NCBI GenBank assembly: GCA_033182465.1
Contig: CP137318.1
Coordinates: 1,860,001 to 1,924,000 of the forward strand
Direction: 5' to 3'
Source of the DNA: Sanghuangporus weigelae
Taxonomy: Eukaryota > Basidiomycota > Agaricomycetes > Hymenochaetales > Hymenochaetaceae
DNA: 64,000 nt
The position numbers and the translations under genes were made by a program. Shown here piece after piece: positions 1 to 10,504 of this stretch (its first letter is position 1; each line of letters starts with the position of its first letter). Below the pieces are notes generated by a model. The model searched no databases. It saw only the letters and a program-made list of their open reading frames with translations, and was not told the origin of the DNA.

Positions 1-1931
1 AACGCAGCATACGTAGAATCATTTGCAAGAGATGACGTCGGAGAGGACACGATCTCCTTGGCCTTCTGTTTCTCCAACTCCGATGGCGGCGGTAGGGCCG
101 AATATCGAGGCGGTGGCGTATCGTCCGACAGAGACTGCGTGGATGAGCTGTTTGAAGGAGGCCACGAGAAATCGTACTTCGGTGCAGTCGCAGGCATGCC
201 ACCAACAATGTTCATCTCCCGGGTAGCTGGAGCCTGCACACTCACAGCTTCGGAAGGCGGCGCCGCATCTGATAAGCCAACAAACTGTCTCGTGGGCGAA
301 CTCGGGTGAGGTGCTGTCATGGTTGACGGTGCCGCGTAGTTCATCAAATTCAGCTTTGAAGGCACGGAGGTATGTAGCGGTGCTGCCGATGACCTCGAGC
401 CCACCATAGAAGATAAAGATGGCTGAGGAGATGAGTTGTGTCTTACTGGTATCGCTGGTCGGACAGGCATACTCGCTCGGTGACTACGACCGTGTACTTG
501 CGGGAGGATGAGTCGGGCGGTCGGCGTCGCATGCGCAGCTGTCTGTACAGCCTCCGTTGTCGGAGTACCCTTCAATGTCGGCGGCGCGCTGAACGTACGT
601 TGCTGACTATGGCCCATAATAGGGCTTGTCCGAGCCACATCCATTACGGTTCCTGTCGTTGCTCGCTTGAATCCGACGCGATAATTCTGCCCGGAATTGT
701 TGTCCCACCATTCTCCGGTGCCTGGCGCAGTGTAGCGTACTACGAACCACATCGTCTTCTCTTGTAGTTTACGCTCGAAATCTTCCAGTTTGATAATGAA
801 ACTAAACCTATCCCATGTATTCTTGCCTGCAGCCAGATCACCCTCTGTGTGTGGGTGCGGGAACGGCGGAGGAAGGGATGGCAAGGATATGACATGTTTA
901 CAAGCAACCTCCGACGTCGTATGCCAATTGTCAAGCGTGAAGCGGACTGCCACGTCTTTCGTGAATGCTATTATGGATGGTATAAATGGTCAGAAGATAA
1001 CGCAAATAATCGCATAAATCTACTCACCAAGATTGCGCACAATCACAGATCCACGCAAAATCGGTGGTGAAGTCCGTGGAAGGACAAGAGTCTCTACGTG
1101 CACGTTCGCGTACATCGGTGGATTGTACGTCGGGATAGCAGAAGTTGTAGTCGAGTCGAGTTCAAACCCGAGCTCCCGTGGCGGGCTTGGAATACTTGGG
1201 AATGGGTAGCTAGACGGCTCAGGACCGGTAGGATTAGAAGAATCGTACTCTGTCTCCGTCTCCGTCTCTTCTGCATTAGTCGCACGGGATACATTGACAG
1301 GTCTCCCAGAACTATTGAACACCCTCACACTTCGCAATGCATCGTCACCGGCAAAGTGAACGTTCTTGGGGGTTGCCGGCACCCCCGATGGTGTCGAAGG
1401 TTCAGATTGGGCCCGAGTATGCATGCGAAGAGAAGACACGTTGGGAGAAGACTGCGAAGACTTGAGCGAAGGCTTCAAAGGCTTCCCATTCGCAAGGATG
1501 ACAGGAGTGGACGGCGTCCTCGGCAAAGAGGAACTAATCGGCGACGACGGCTGAGGTGAGGGGGCGGGGGAGCCCCTGGAGGGGAACGGAAGCGAAGACG
1601 TCTCTTCGTCCTTGAGCGAAGGAACCGGTGCGTTCGATGGGACATTTCTCGTGTCGACGGTCAGACGAAGCGCATTTGACTGGGGCTCAGGCGGCGGAGA
1701 AGTGTCCGACGAATCTGAGTCTTGATCATCAATGTGGAAAACTGCCTTCCGCTCTGATTGGAAGGATTTGTGGCGGGGGAGGTTAGGGAGAGATGCAAAA
1801 GCACCAGGACCGCTCTCGTTGGAAAAAGTCGGGTTGGCAGAACGGGTGCGCCTGTGCCTTGGGCGAAGTTTGAGCGGGGGAAGGTCGTAACTGTTGGACT
1901 CGGGGGATACTGGAGGTTTCACGTATGGCAT
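1..1931 (-). CDS. Glycogen-targeting PP1 regulatory subunit with CBM21 domain (3' end cut by window)
   Basis: The gene starts at 1931 and runs off the left edge. Exon 1 (1931-1028) encodes a Ser/Pro-rich N-terminal half with a PP1-docking RVxF-type motif, KNVHFA, near residue 190. A 60-bp GT-AG intron (968-1027) follows. The next exon continues the CBM21 carbohydrate-binding fold with FTKDVAVRFTLDNWHTTSEV, then a Pro/Ser-rich tail still open at position 1. RVxF followed by CBM21 is the arrangement of yeast Gac1/Pig1/Pig2 and animal PPP1R3 proteins, which bring PP1 to glycogen synthase and so promote glycogen storage. The RVxF motif, CBM21 and splice sites are seen in the sequence; the glycogen role is inferred from the family. 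The C-terminus is missing, so full length is unknown. The upstream strand (about 1980-2080) is purine-rich on plus, i.e. a pyrimidine-rich leader in the sense strand. Confidence 0.88.
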
Positions 1932-4004
1932 CGCACACTAGTTGCGACTAAGGCGAGATTGAAGATGGGCTTAAAAGTGTGAAGACGAGGGAAAGAGGAA
2001 AGAACAAGAGAAAGTAAAAGAGGAAAAAAAATGGGAGCAGAAAGTAGATATAGGCAAAATTATGGAAAGGCGCTGTTGGGGGAGCAAAGGAGACAGAATC
2101 AGGATGTTGAAAACAAGAGGGTAGATGAAATTACAGACCTAACCACAAAGCCTAGTTTATGCTCAGCGTCGTTCTGTGCGACGACAAGAGATGTTGTGAG
2201 CGGCGGCTGAGGAGAGCGGATGGGGGGATAGAAGAGGAACCTTGAACGACCGGGGGCTACTTAAGGTGAAACGTGAGAAGTCATATTCAATTTGGACCCT
2301 GACTTATCAATCTCGCTTATTCAAATCAAATCTCTCAACTCCGGGATTCCAGACCCGTACCCGGGCTGAGGCCCACTGTGCTCATACAATACATTGTACA
2401 ATACAGACTATTCTCAGAGACAATACGGTGACTTTCTGCAGCTTCTGTCTGACTTTGCTTTGGCAGGGGCAGGGCATGGCGCATCTCTCGGCTCAGTCTC
2501 TCCAAGAGTCCCAGAGAGTTTCCCGGAGACGTCCATCAGTCCATGGGTCCATTAGACTGCCGCGGGCTATCTTGATTTCTGATCGGCACTCGGCTGCGAG
2601 ATGCGGACTTGCGCTCCCACCGAATCAAGGCAAGCAAGGCGCGCGCGCGAAGTGTCCGCTTTGTCCGCCATCTGTTCCGCTGAACAAGACGTCATATTTT
2701 GCGTATGTCCATCTCACCTAGCATATATTTGTCGTTTCTTAGTGCAATAATCGCAAACATTATGCGCAGACAGCAAACGGCGCTCGCACGCGGGCTCTCT
2801 TCTAATCGTTCGCTCCCGTACTTCGCGGACGAACAGTCTAGTCATTACATCTGCGCCTTGTTCTTGTTTTAACCGCCTACAAAGAGGCTCTCTTCGCGTT
2901 TACAAATCCGCCTCCCGCGAAGATTCAGCAACATGCGACCTGTTGATAGCACCTTCTCGTACTTCTGGAGCAATGCTGATATATGACCGCGTCTTTGATG
3001 TTCGCCGATAGACCGCTTTCGTTTCCAAGATCAGATTCGGATTCAGACAAATGGGTCAAATATCGATATCCTCATGTTGTTCATGTGAGTATATATGTTC
3101 GTTGCATTTCTTGCTAGACAGATGATCAATCATATTGCCACGCTTCGCGCAAAGATGGAGGGCCTTACAATCCATCCATCCTTACTTCTCATTGCATGAT
3201 GCGATCAATTTCGCCTCCTTTTCTCTTCTTGGCGAGCCACGATGTCCGCGTCCTTTGTCTATTACCTCCTCGATCTGTCTATGAGAAGCGCCGTCGCCGT
3301 CTGTAGTGCCTATGACACTTCTCAACATTTATACAGCCAATCTAGCTTGATTCCGGCAGAAAGAACGATGACGATTGCGTAGTCAGGCTCCCCGCTCATC
3401 ACCCGCGTTGCGTGACATGACATCATCGCGATCAGCGGCGGACGTGCTACGGAGAAGAAAGACGGTGGAACGCGCAAGGTTGCGCCGGCTCTCGGCCTGG
3501 TCCTCTATCTTGCTCTATTTTTACACCTCACCGTTATTCCGGTCAGACCTGGCTGCCCGACTTCAAAGATGCAAGGCTACGACTCAGCGGCTCTTTCGAA
3601 GTTTACCACCCTCCGCATTCCGGAGAACGGAGTCCTGAAATACCTCGCTATTCACTTGGCTGAGAAAGAAACTTTGAGAATAGGCACCATATAATCTTAT
3701 CTCGTTCCGTAAGCCCCGACCTCTGACTTCACGATTCTCATGACAGAGTTCATACTGGCGAGAAAACGCTTTCTCGTTGTCTCGAACCTCCTCGAACCTG
3801 TCCAGCGTGCATCGACCACACTCCCTGAGAAGCAGCATATTTCGCATGGAGAAAAATACAATACTTTGGCAAAAAGTCTGGGCAACATGGGACGATTGTA
3901 CCGCTGGCGTACTGGATGTCTCACTGCTCAAGTTATCTGCCAGCATCAGTATACACTTCACGGGGTGCTCTTTCCTCCTCGTCGAAGAAAGGAATTTCGC
4001 AAGT
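1932..4004. other. Non-coding stretch upstream of the CBM21 gene
   Basis: No reading frame here shows recognisable protein similarity, a consistent exon-intron structure or conserved motifs. The first 200-300 bases are the probable promoter and leader of the CBM21 gene, with long purine runs on plus. Frames at 2242-2721 and 3584-4129 are open by chance and lack any domain. I see no tRNA, and no terminal repeats before position 4008. Confidence 0.6.
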
Positions 4005-4007
4005 TTA

Positions 4008-4508
4008 GGGCCTGTTCGGCTGCAGCGTGATCTGAGATATTCCCTGCCAAAAAATGCCGCGTGATTTGAGATGATGTAGAGGTGTGATCTGAGGTTGAGG
4101 TGAGCGTTCGGTGCACTTTCAGAAATCACGTTCTCACATCACTTCCCTGCCAAATGGACCTCTATCTCAAAAACAGCTCAGACCTGTTTTTCAGATAGCG
4201 GTATCTCACATCATCTGCCACTATCTCATCCATACACAACAACTCAACCACAAAAAAATTAATTAAAAATTACAAAAATAATCTATCCATATGGGCGCAC
4301 TGCTCCCCAGTTGAAATTGAATTTTTACACGCCTGCAATGTGGTGCTATGGGCTCTCAGCAAAAGTGAGGGTTTGGGACCAGCCGCGAGATGGGGAGTGC
4401 AAAAACATTCCCACGGTTGAGGTACTCAACTTGCCGCAACTTGCACACTTGCATGTTGCGATTGAGGGGAAATCACGATCTCACATCACGCTGCAGCCGA
4501 ACAGGCTC
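4008..4508. mobile_element. MITE, PIF/Harbinger-like, 501 bp, TTA target duplication
   Basis: The two ends are inverted copies over 31 bp with two mismatches. The left end begins GGGCCTGTTCGGCTGCAGCG and the right end, reversed, begins GAGCCTGTTCGGCTGCAGCG. The element is flanked on both sides by the trinucleotide TTA (4005-4007 and 4509-4511). A 3-bp TTA duplication plus a GGGCCTGTT-like start is characteristic of PIF/Harbinger elements. The interior is A/T-rich and holds several short repeats of the TGATCTGAGAT / ATCTCACATCA type near both ends. It has no coding capacity, so it must have been mobilised in trans. Terminal repeats and duplication are direct observations; the superfamily is inferred from them. 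Confidence 0.9.
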
Positions 4509-4511
4509 TTA

Positions 4512-7443
4512 GAGTTTGCCTCGGCAGCAACCGAAGAGGGAGTTTGTCGATCAGGCCCGACGTCAACCGCGGCAGGCGCGGATCGTCTAATCAATGATAA
4601 GCGTTCCTTGCTTGGACGGACGACATGATCTGCTTCCCACTGACAGGCTTCCAAGTCTCCCAGAGGCTCCCGGCGGTGATAACTTGATGGGAAACACGGT
4701 CCAAGTCAGCTTATAGACTATGCTGCTTTGCTTGAAAATGTGCAGGTGCTTTCAGGCGTCGTTGGTTGTTGCGGCGGTAGGCATCAGCGGAGTTCGAATC
4801 AATGGACTACTCGCAGGGAGGAATCCGGCATCAATCATTCGTTCTCGTGACCAATAACTTCTGTAGTGCTTAACGTATCTACGGAATAGGGTCTGCCATT
4901 CTCCTCCTTGAGGTTGAGGAATTACGACCAGAACGAGGCTCGGACAGGAGCGGAGTGGAACCAAAACGCATTGTGCGGGATTGACAGGACAAGATGGTCT
5001 CTGCCTCGTCGTTCCGCGCTCACCGATGCATCCGATCAATGCAGGAGAGCTGTACACACGGGTGAGTCGGGAGTCGGGACATTATAGTTCAGCTCAGAAT
5101 AGGAGCTGAATACATGCACTAGACGAGAAACCGGGGTATCTTCCTTCGTCCGTCCGATTCCGGAGTGGAATGTATTTAGAACCAACTTGAACTCTGCTGC
5201 CGAACGAGTCCTTCTTTGAGTGCCCGGAGTCAATGGACGGCAGGCGACGACGCGGAAGCCTACGGTACATTACTGATACTACGTTCGCAGTCAACTGAAT
5301 TACTTGAATAGGTCCATTGTTACAAAGTCCGATCTTTTTACCCTTGGTAATGCTCTAGCCTACGCTGATACGGAACGGGATCCGAGAACGTTTACATCAA
5401 CTGTAGATGAGCATTGAACGTTGCATCAGAGAGATGCAACCCTGGAGAAGATGATCCTGGAACCCGCGAAGTTCAAAAGCTCAGGTATGGTAAAGGAGAG
5501 ATGCCGACACTTTCTTTTGAGAACAGAAGACAATGGATGTTGTTCCCGGCTTTTGCACGCTGGATTCAATCGTTACCACGGAGATTATGCATTTTTGGCC
5601 GACGATTTTACTTGTTTTTGCGAACCAAAATTCATGAGTCTGATGGGCATCAAGATGGTCAACACCATATATCAGGGCGCCTTGGGCTGAAGAGGTCAAA
5701 CCCCATCTCAGGGACCAGAACAATCGTGATGCCGAGCAGAAGCGCCTATCTTCTGGTGTTCGAGAACAGGACGTGCATGAGGTCCTTTGCACGGTGTAAT
5801 TCATTATCATACGAGAAGAAAGTCGAAATCGATGGTTAGAACTAGAGTCCTTCTTGTGCAGGAAACTGACTTTTCGAACCACTGCGCAGAGCAGTGGCGG
5901 TCATGGAAAATTGCCAATGTCTCCGATGGCGTTCTTCAAACGAAATAGAACTACCGCATACAGTGTGGTGTCAACACTCCATTCTGTGGAGTGCAGCTTT
6001 CAGAACTAAATCGCGAAGTAGTATTCGTAGTGCCAGGTCTTCGTTTGCTAGTGCACAGATTTCTTGGGTATTTTGGATAGCGGAAGTATCGGAAATAACT
6101 CTAGATTTCTAGGATCATCCGTAGCAGTCTCGCAGAACTTTGCGAAAGATGTGAAAACATCGCCACGGTTGCACGTCGCGAACTTTGACAGGATTTAAGA
6201 AATCCTCTACATATCCTTCAGTGATAGCAGTATATCGGATAGTACGTTCCGAGGTGGGGAAAAAATAGAGACTCCGACAGCCGAGGTAGAGCAGGCAGCT
6301 CAGCACCAAAGTATGATGAATCATAAACTCCGTGTAACTACGTATGTATGACCTATCCTTCAGATAATGGGATCTTTAATTTTACCCATTGCGATGATGA
6401 AACGATGACTCAAGATGAACATCAAAAAAACGGATTGTCTTTCGCGCATGCGCCGAGGCTCGGAAGTCATCGAAAAGACTTGGTTTCTCGAGAGTACGGT
6501 AGTGCGCACTTTTTCGGGACAACGCGGGACAAGTGACTTGTCCACGGTGCCTTGAACTGCCCGATGTCCGACTGTCCGCTAGTACAGCGGAATCCCCAGC
6601 GCGGAGGATAGAATGGAGATACTGGACTAACAAAGGCTACACACTATCCCTACCTACACATGGTAACCTGCTGTATGGTGGCAGTGGTGATGAGCCTTTC
6701 ATGTCATTTCATATCTCACGAACAAACATCTTGCGCAGGTTCTAAATAGAAACTGCCGTATCGCAAAGAGAGTTTTGTATTGGTTATTCATTCGCATCAG
6801 CAAGACGTGGGGACAATACATTCACACACACATTACCGTAAAAGGTGCTGGGGCTGCTTTATAAGGCAAAAAATATAAACTTGAGCTCAACCGCATGCAT
6901 GTGAGTTCAGTTCAACAAGACGTTGGTTGCCGCGCGCATCAGATAAGAGAGCGCTTGTCTTATCCGGTATTCGTGTACTGATTGGAAAAGAGGGTTCGTG
7001 TTTATATTCTCTGATAAGGACCACGACGGAGAGCTTCGCTCCATTTTGATCTCCCTGCGCCTGGTATTGCTTCAGTATCAGTATCGATTACCTTGCGAAG
7101 ACCATCGTGACCTCATGAATCCTGAATCACTTTCGAAAGTGGTTGAACTCCAGAAAGAGGTCGGAGCGACATCTCCAGACTTCATGTAAGCTTCTCCAAT
7201 CACCCACCATTTACGCCGTACAAGAAGTGATATATTGTCTTCGAAATTTCGACAACAGCATGTCAGTGAGGTGCGGTCTGTGCGGTAACTCAAGCAGATG
7301 GAGTCAGGTGTAAAGAAAGTTGCGCCGAGCGCCGGATGGTCGTTTCCTTCCTAGCATTGTGGGGGTCTGAAGTGTTTTCCCCTCTAGCCGAGGCTAAGGG
7401 CCCTAAATACAAAAGCGGCAAATGCCATAATAGGCTCGACACC
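4512..7443. other. Gene-poor stretch between the two MITEs
   Basis: About 2.9 kb without a supportable gene. Open frames such as 5414-5839, 5421-5690 and 4752-5057 (minus) are short, overlap each other on both strands, and show no domain or splice-supported extension. An isolated GTTCGAATC string near 4790 resembles a tRNA T-loop, but there is no matching stem or cloverleaf. The region may contain decayed transposon or gene remnants that cannot be recognised by eye. Confidence 0.5.
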
Positions 7444-7445
7444 TA

Positions 7446-8078
7446 AGGTAGGGAAAGTATAAACTCGACTAGCTGTCACATGTGACTGATGACCCTGAAA
7501 GTCCCTGATCTAGCCCAATTAGGAAGGACCCTAGCGGCAAAAATCTCGAGGTCAGATATCCCAGTAGTTGTTGAACACCAAAATATCATAGCGTTTGCCT
7601 GCCAATGTGTCTTAATGTATGATAGAATGCTTTTTATGATGTTTAAGCAAGTCTATGCTGAGTTCCAAGCACCCATGGAATCCGTAAGAAATGACTCTTA
7701 CTAATAACGGTTAACTAAGCATAAAATTACTATATATAGGCTGTATTAGTCATTCGGAGTTTTCCGGGAAGCGGCAAAAATCCAGAGGTCAAAATTTCAA
7801 AAATTTCTGAAACTTCGCCAGGATGATGGAAAATGAATTCTGAGCCATTTGGTGCAAAAAAACTTGTTTCCTTAATTGGTCGGCCAAATCTTAGTATTTC
7901 GGAAATTTAAAAACATATATCTGTAGGTATCTACAATCCAAAGACATGTACGCAGGACAAATGTATGCTTCTGAGGTGTGGGAGGCAGAATTAAAGAGTT
8001 GTGTTGTTGTGCCAAATGAGGAAGGTCAGGGTCGCGCGACGCGCGTCACAGCTAGTCGAGTTTATACTTTCCCTACCT
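7446..8078. mobile_element. MITE with 31-bp perfect terminal inverted repeats, 633 bp, TA target duplication
   Basis: The sequence from 7446 (starting AGGTAGGGAAAGTATAAACT) matches the reverse complement of the sequence ending at 8078 perfectly for 31 bases; similarity becomes patchy further in. Both ends are flanked by TA (7444-7445 and 8079-8080), as expected of Tc1/mariner-type insertion. The interior carries a diverged direct repeat beginning GCGGCAAAAATC near 7541 and 7771. No transposase is encoded: the 71-codon frame at 7489-7704 has no recognisable domain. Perfect terminal identity suggests fairly recent mobilisation. The superfamily assignment rests only on the TA duplication. Confidence 0.88.
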
Positions 8079-8321
8079 TACTTAAGAAGGCAAAAAAGTT
8101 TATTCCATCGAACCCGTCGAGCGGAAATCCCTCCGCATGTTCTTACTTACGATGCGGCGGATAAGTAACTTACGCGTTCTTGAGAATTTTTACTAACTAG
8201 ATGAGATAGCGTTCCTGTATGCGGGGAATGATAATCCGATATCTGGGCGATCGGGCTTTGCATGGTCCATAGCTGCGGTCCAATGGACCGCGGGATGAAC
8301 GTTTCACTGGGTGTGCACACT

Positions 8322-8343
8322 CACCGCGTGTTGGGCCTATCTG
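8322..8343 (+). repeat. Left terminal inverted repeat of the Plavaka element
   Basis: These 22 bases are identical to the reverse complement of 14904-14925. Similarity continues weakly beyond them (GAAAGGGG here against GGGAGGGG at the other end). The triplet ACT of the target duplication precedes it. Confidence 0.95.
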
Positions 8344-8785
8344 AAAGGGGGGTATCTAGGTGACTTTAGATAATCTAGTTTGGCCTACGACACCTTTTCT
8401 CATGTGACCTACGTCAATCCAGTCATAACATAATGAATGCACACTTTGACAACCTGTTTGAGCACATCCTAGATCACCTCAGAAGAGCATGTAATAGGTG
8501 GCCATATGTCACCTGAGCTGCTCTGAGGTAGCTAATGCATATATGATCTGGATCTACTTTTGCTCAGTCAATGTATATATTTGCTGATCCAATACTACTT
8601 GAAAGTCCACGCAGATCATAGAAACATTACTATATTTGTAGCAAAGGTAAACAAATACAAACAATGTCAATAGTGACATCCTTGCGGTTTCCTGCGTCAG
8701 AATCCACATGAAAAACATAGAAAAAGGCAATATATAAAGACTAATCCCCAGAGAAACAGCCCCAGTAACTTAGAGAGATACTACC

Positions 8786-10446
8786 ATGTCGTCCGAGCGA
8801 GACGACGACATTTCATTTGATCCCCATGTCCAATCAGACTCACTCCAGGTCATCCCCCCTTCCTCCTATCCATCCAGCCTGGTCAACACGACTTCCAGCG
8901 TGTTTGGATCGTCATCCCTCGCCTCTATATCTAGTAATTTCGGTTCTATCTCCTCCCACTCCTTACATAGTGTCCTAGAGCCAGACCAAGCTCGACTCGT
9001 TCTGTACCGTGTACAGAAGCTCGAGGAGACGACTGAAGCCATAAGGGCCGAATTGGAGGAGCAGGGTAGGCTGCTGCGGCGCATTGCCAAGCGAGGGTTT
9101 GAGGGGGATGATGAAGACGATGAGACACCACCTGCACCACCGAGCAAGAAGAGCAAGAAGAAGAAAATGAACGCAAAATTAGCAAGCCGCCCTCTGACTG
9201 CAGTGCCAATAAAATTACTTACCGAAGAGCAAGCAAAGACTCGAAAAGAGCTTCTGGTATGTAAACTTCATCTGTAGTTAGTCGTTGCTTACTGAAAGGT
9301 ACAAGAAAGACGTACCTTGATGCTGAACTGAAGACATGTGCGGGATTGAAAAAGAACGTACGCTTCCTGCCCGAGGGAGCGAAGCCTGGCGAAGCGAGGG
9401 GGAAAATCGTCCCCAACTTCAAAAAGGAAGTTGGGGACGATATCAACAAGCGGCTCATCACTCAGGCCGCTCTTCTGGTCTACAAACAACAAACAGTAAG
9501 TTTTTGCTTATCTCTTCAGCGCAGTACTCAAAATAAACATACCGATAGGACCATAATCTATGCAAGATGACGTTTCCACAAGTCCTCTTCACATCCAATG
9601 ATGTTGACGAGCTCGCGAAGGAAGCTTTTCGGAGGTGGAAGAAGAAGCACGAAAAATCACAGGACCCTGACAAGAAGAAGAAACATGCCGAGATGAGTAA
9701 GAAGGCGGTGCGAAAGCAGAGACAACGACAGGTACGTACAAGAAATCCAGTCTTCTCGACTCAAACCGACATCATGATAGAAGAAGATGGATCGTGCAAA
9801 GGCCGCAAAGGCCATTCATGATGTAACTGGCCTTGACCCGACGCCCTGTTGTCTTACCGATTGGATGTCCGAGTACGTCAGTGACAGGGCGGAAATAGTT
9901 GACGCGAAAAGGAAGGACGAATATGTTAATTCAAAACGTCGAGCGGCTGGATACTCCTCGACTGCAGGTGACTTACCGGTCTGGGAGACGATCAAGCCTG
10001 CATTTAGATCTGACGAGGTGAGTAATCATAAACAGTTTATAGTAAGTCTATCACTCACCGAGTAAATCAAGGCGGAAGAAATTTATGCGAAGCTCGACGA
10101 AGTTTTCGTCGAGCTTCAAAAGATGTCGAAGAACAAGAAACAGCCAGTCAAGCGCGTATTCCTGGGTGATATGAAGTACGACATACCCGGAATGGCACCA
10201 TACCCGTTCATGGTCGACCCCGATTGGAGAAAGAAATTCATTGACGAGAAGGGCCTCTCTGGCAACTTCAGGACGTTGCCAGAGGACCCAGACGGCTTTG
10301 GAACGAAGAAAAAAACGTCAGCTCCATTCGGATTGATGGATGCAATGAAGGTAGCAGTCACCGTGAAAAGACTGGAGGAGGCGGAAGGGAACTCGAGCTC
10401 GGACTCGGACTCGGACTCGGACTCCAGCGAGAGTGATGAGGATTGA
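8786..10446 (+). CDS. Plavaka-borne companion protein of unknown function, 483 aa
   Basis: Five exons (8786-9256, 9310-9495, 9549-9731, 9781-10017, 10072-10446) are joined by four GT-AG introns of 49-54 bp. The spliced frame has 484 codons with no internal stop, and each of exons 1-4 is a multiple of three. The protein has a Ser-rich N-terminus, a coiled-coil-like stretch around residues 75-105 (ARLVLYRVQKLEETTEAIRA), a Lys-rich nuclear-localisation-like block (SKKSKKKKMN), a middle rich in Lys/Arg (RRWKKKHEKSQDPDKKKKHA), and a C-terminal tail of Asp-Ser repeats. No known domain was recognised. A TATATAAA motif lies at 8731, about 55 bp before the start. Lying inside the terminal repeats and convergent with the transposase, it is probably an element function such as a DNA-binding or nuclear accessory protein; that is inference. 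Confidence 0.85.
10401..10424 (+). repeat. GGACTC simple repeat encoding Asp-Ser tail
   Basis: Four tandem GGACTC units sit inside the last exon of the companion gene and encode its alternating Ser-Asp tail. Confidence 0.85.
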
Positions 10447-10504
10447 GTGAACAAATTCTGTATGATAGGTCTCGACGTACTTATGAGCCGATCCTTTCCT
10501 TCTA

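Noticed and set aside
2242-2721. Open frame of 159 codons upstream of the CBM21 gene
   Set aside because: No domain, low-complexity composition, no splice-supported extension; better explained as chance in GC-rich DNA.
3584-4129. Minus-strand frame of 181 codons
   Set aside because: It runs into the left terminal repeat of the MITE at 4008 and has no recognisable motif.
4785-4805. GTTCGAATC string resembling a tRNA T-loop
   Set aside because: No complementary T stem, anticodon stem or acceptor stem can be paired around it.
7489-7704. 71-codon frame inside the second MITE
   Set aside because: No transposase motif, and the element is too short to encode one.
8311-8321. GTGTGCAC near both element borders as a longer target duplication
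   Set aside because: At the right border the similar GTGCAC lies outside the ACT in a different offset and is not a direct continuation; only ACT is a true duplication.
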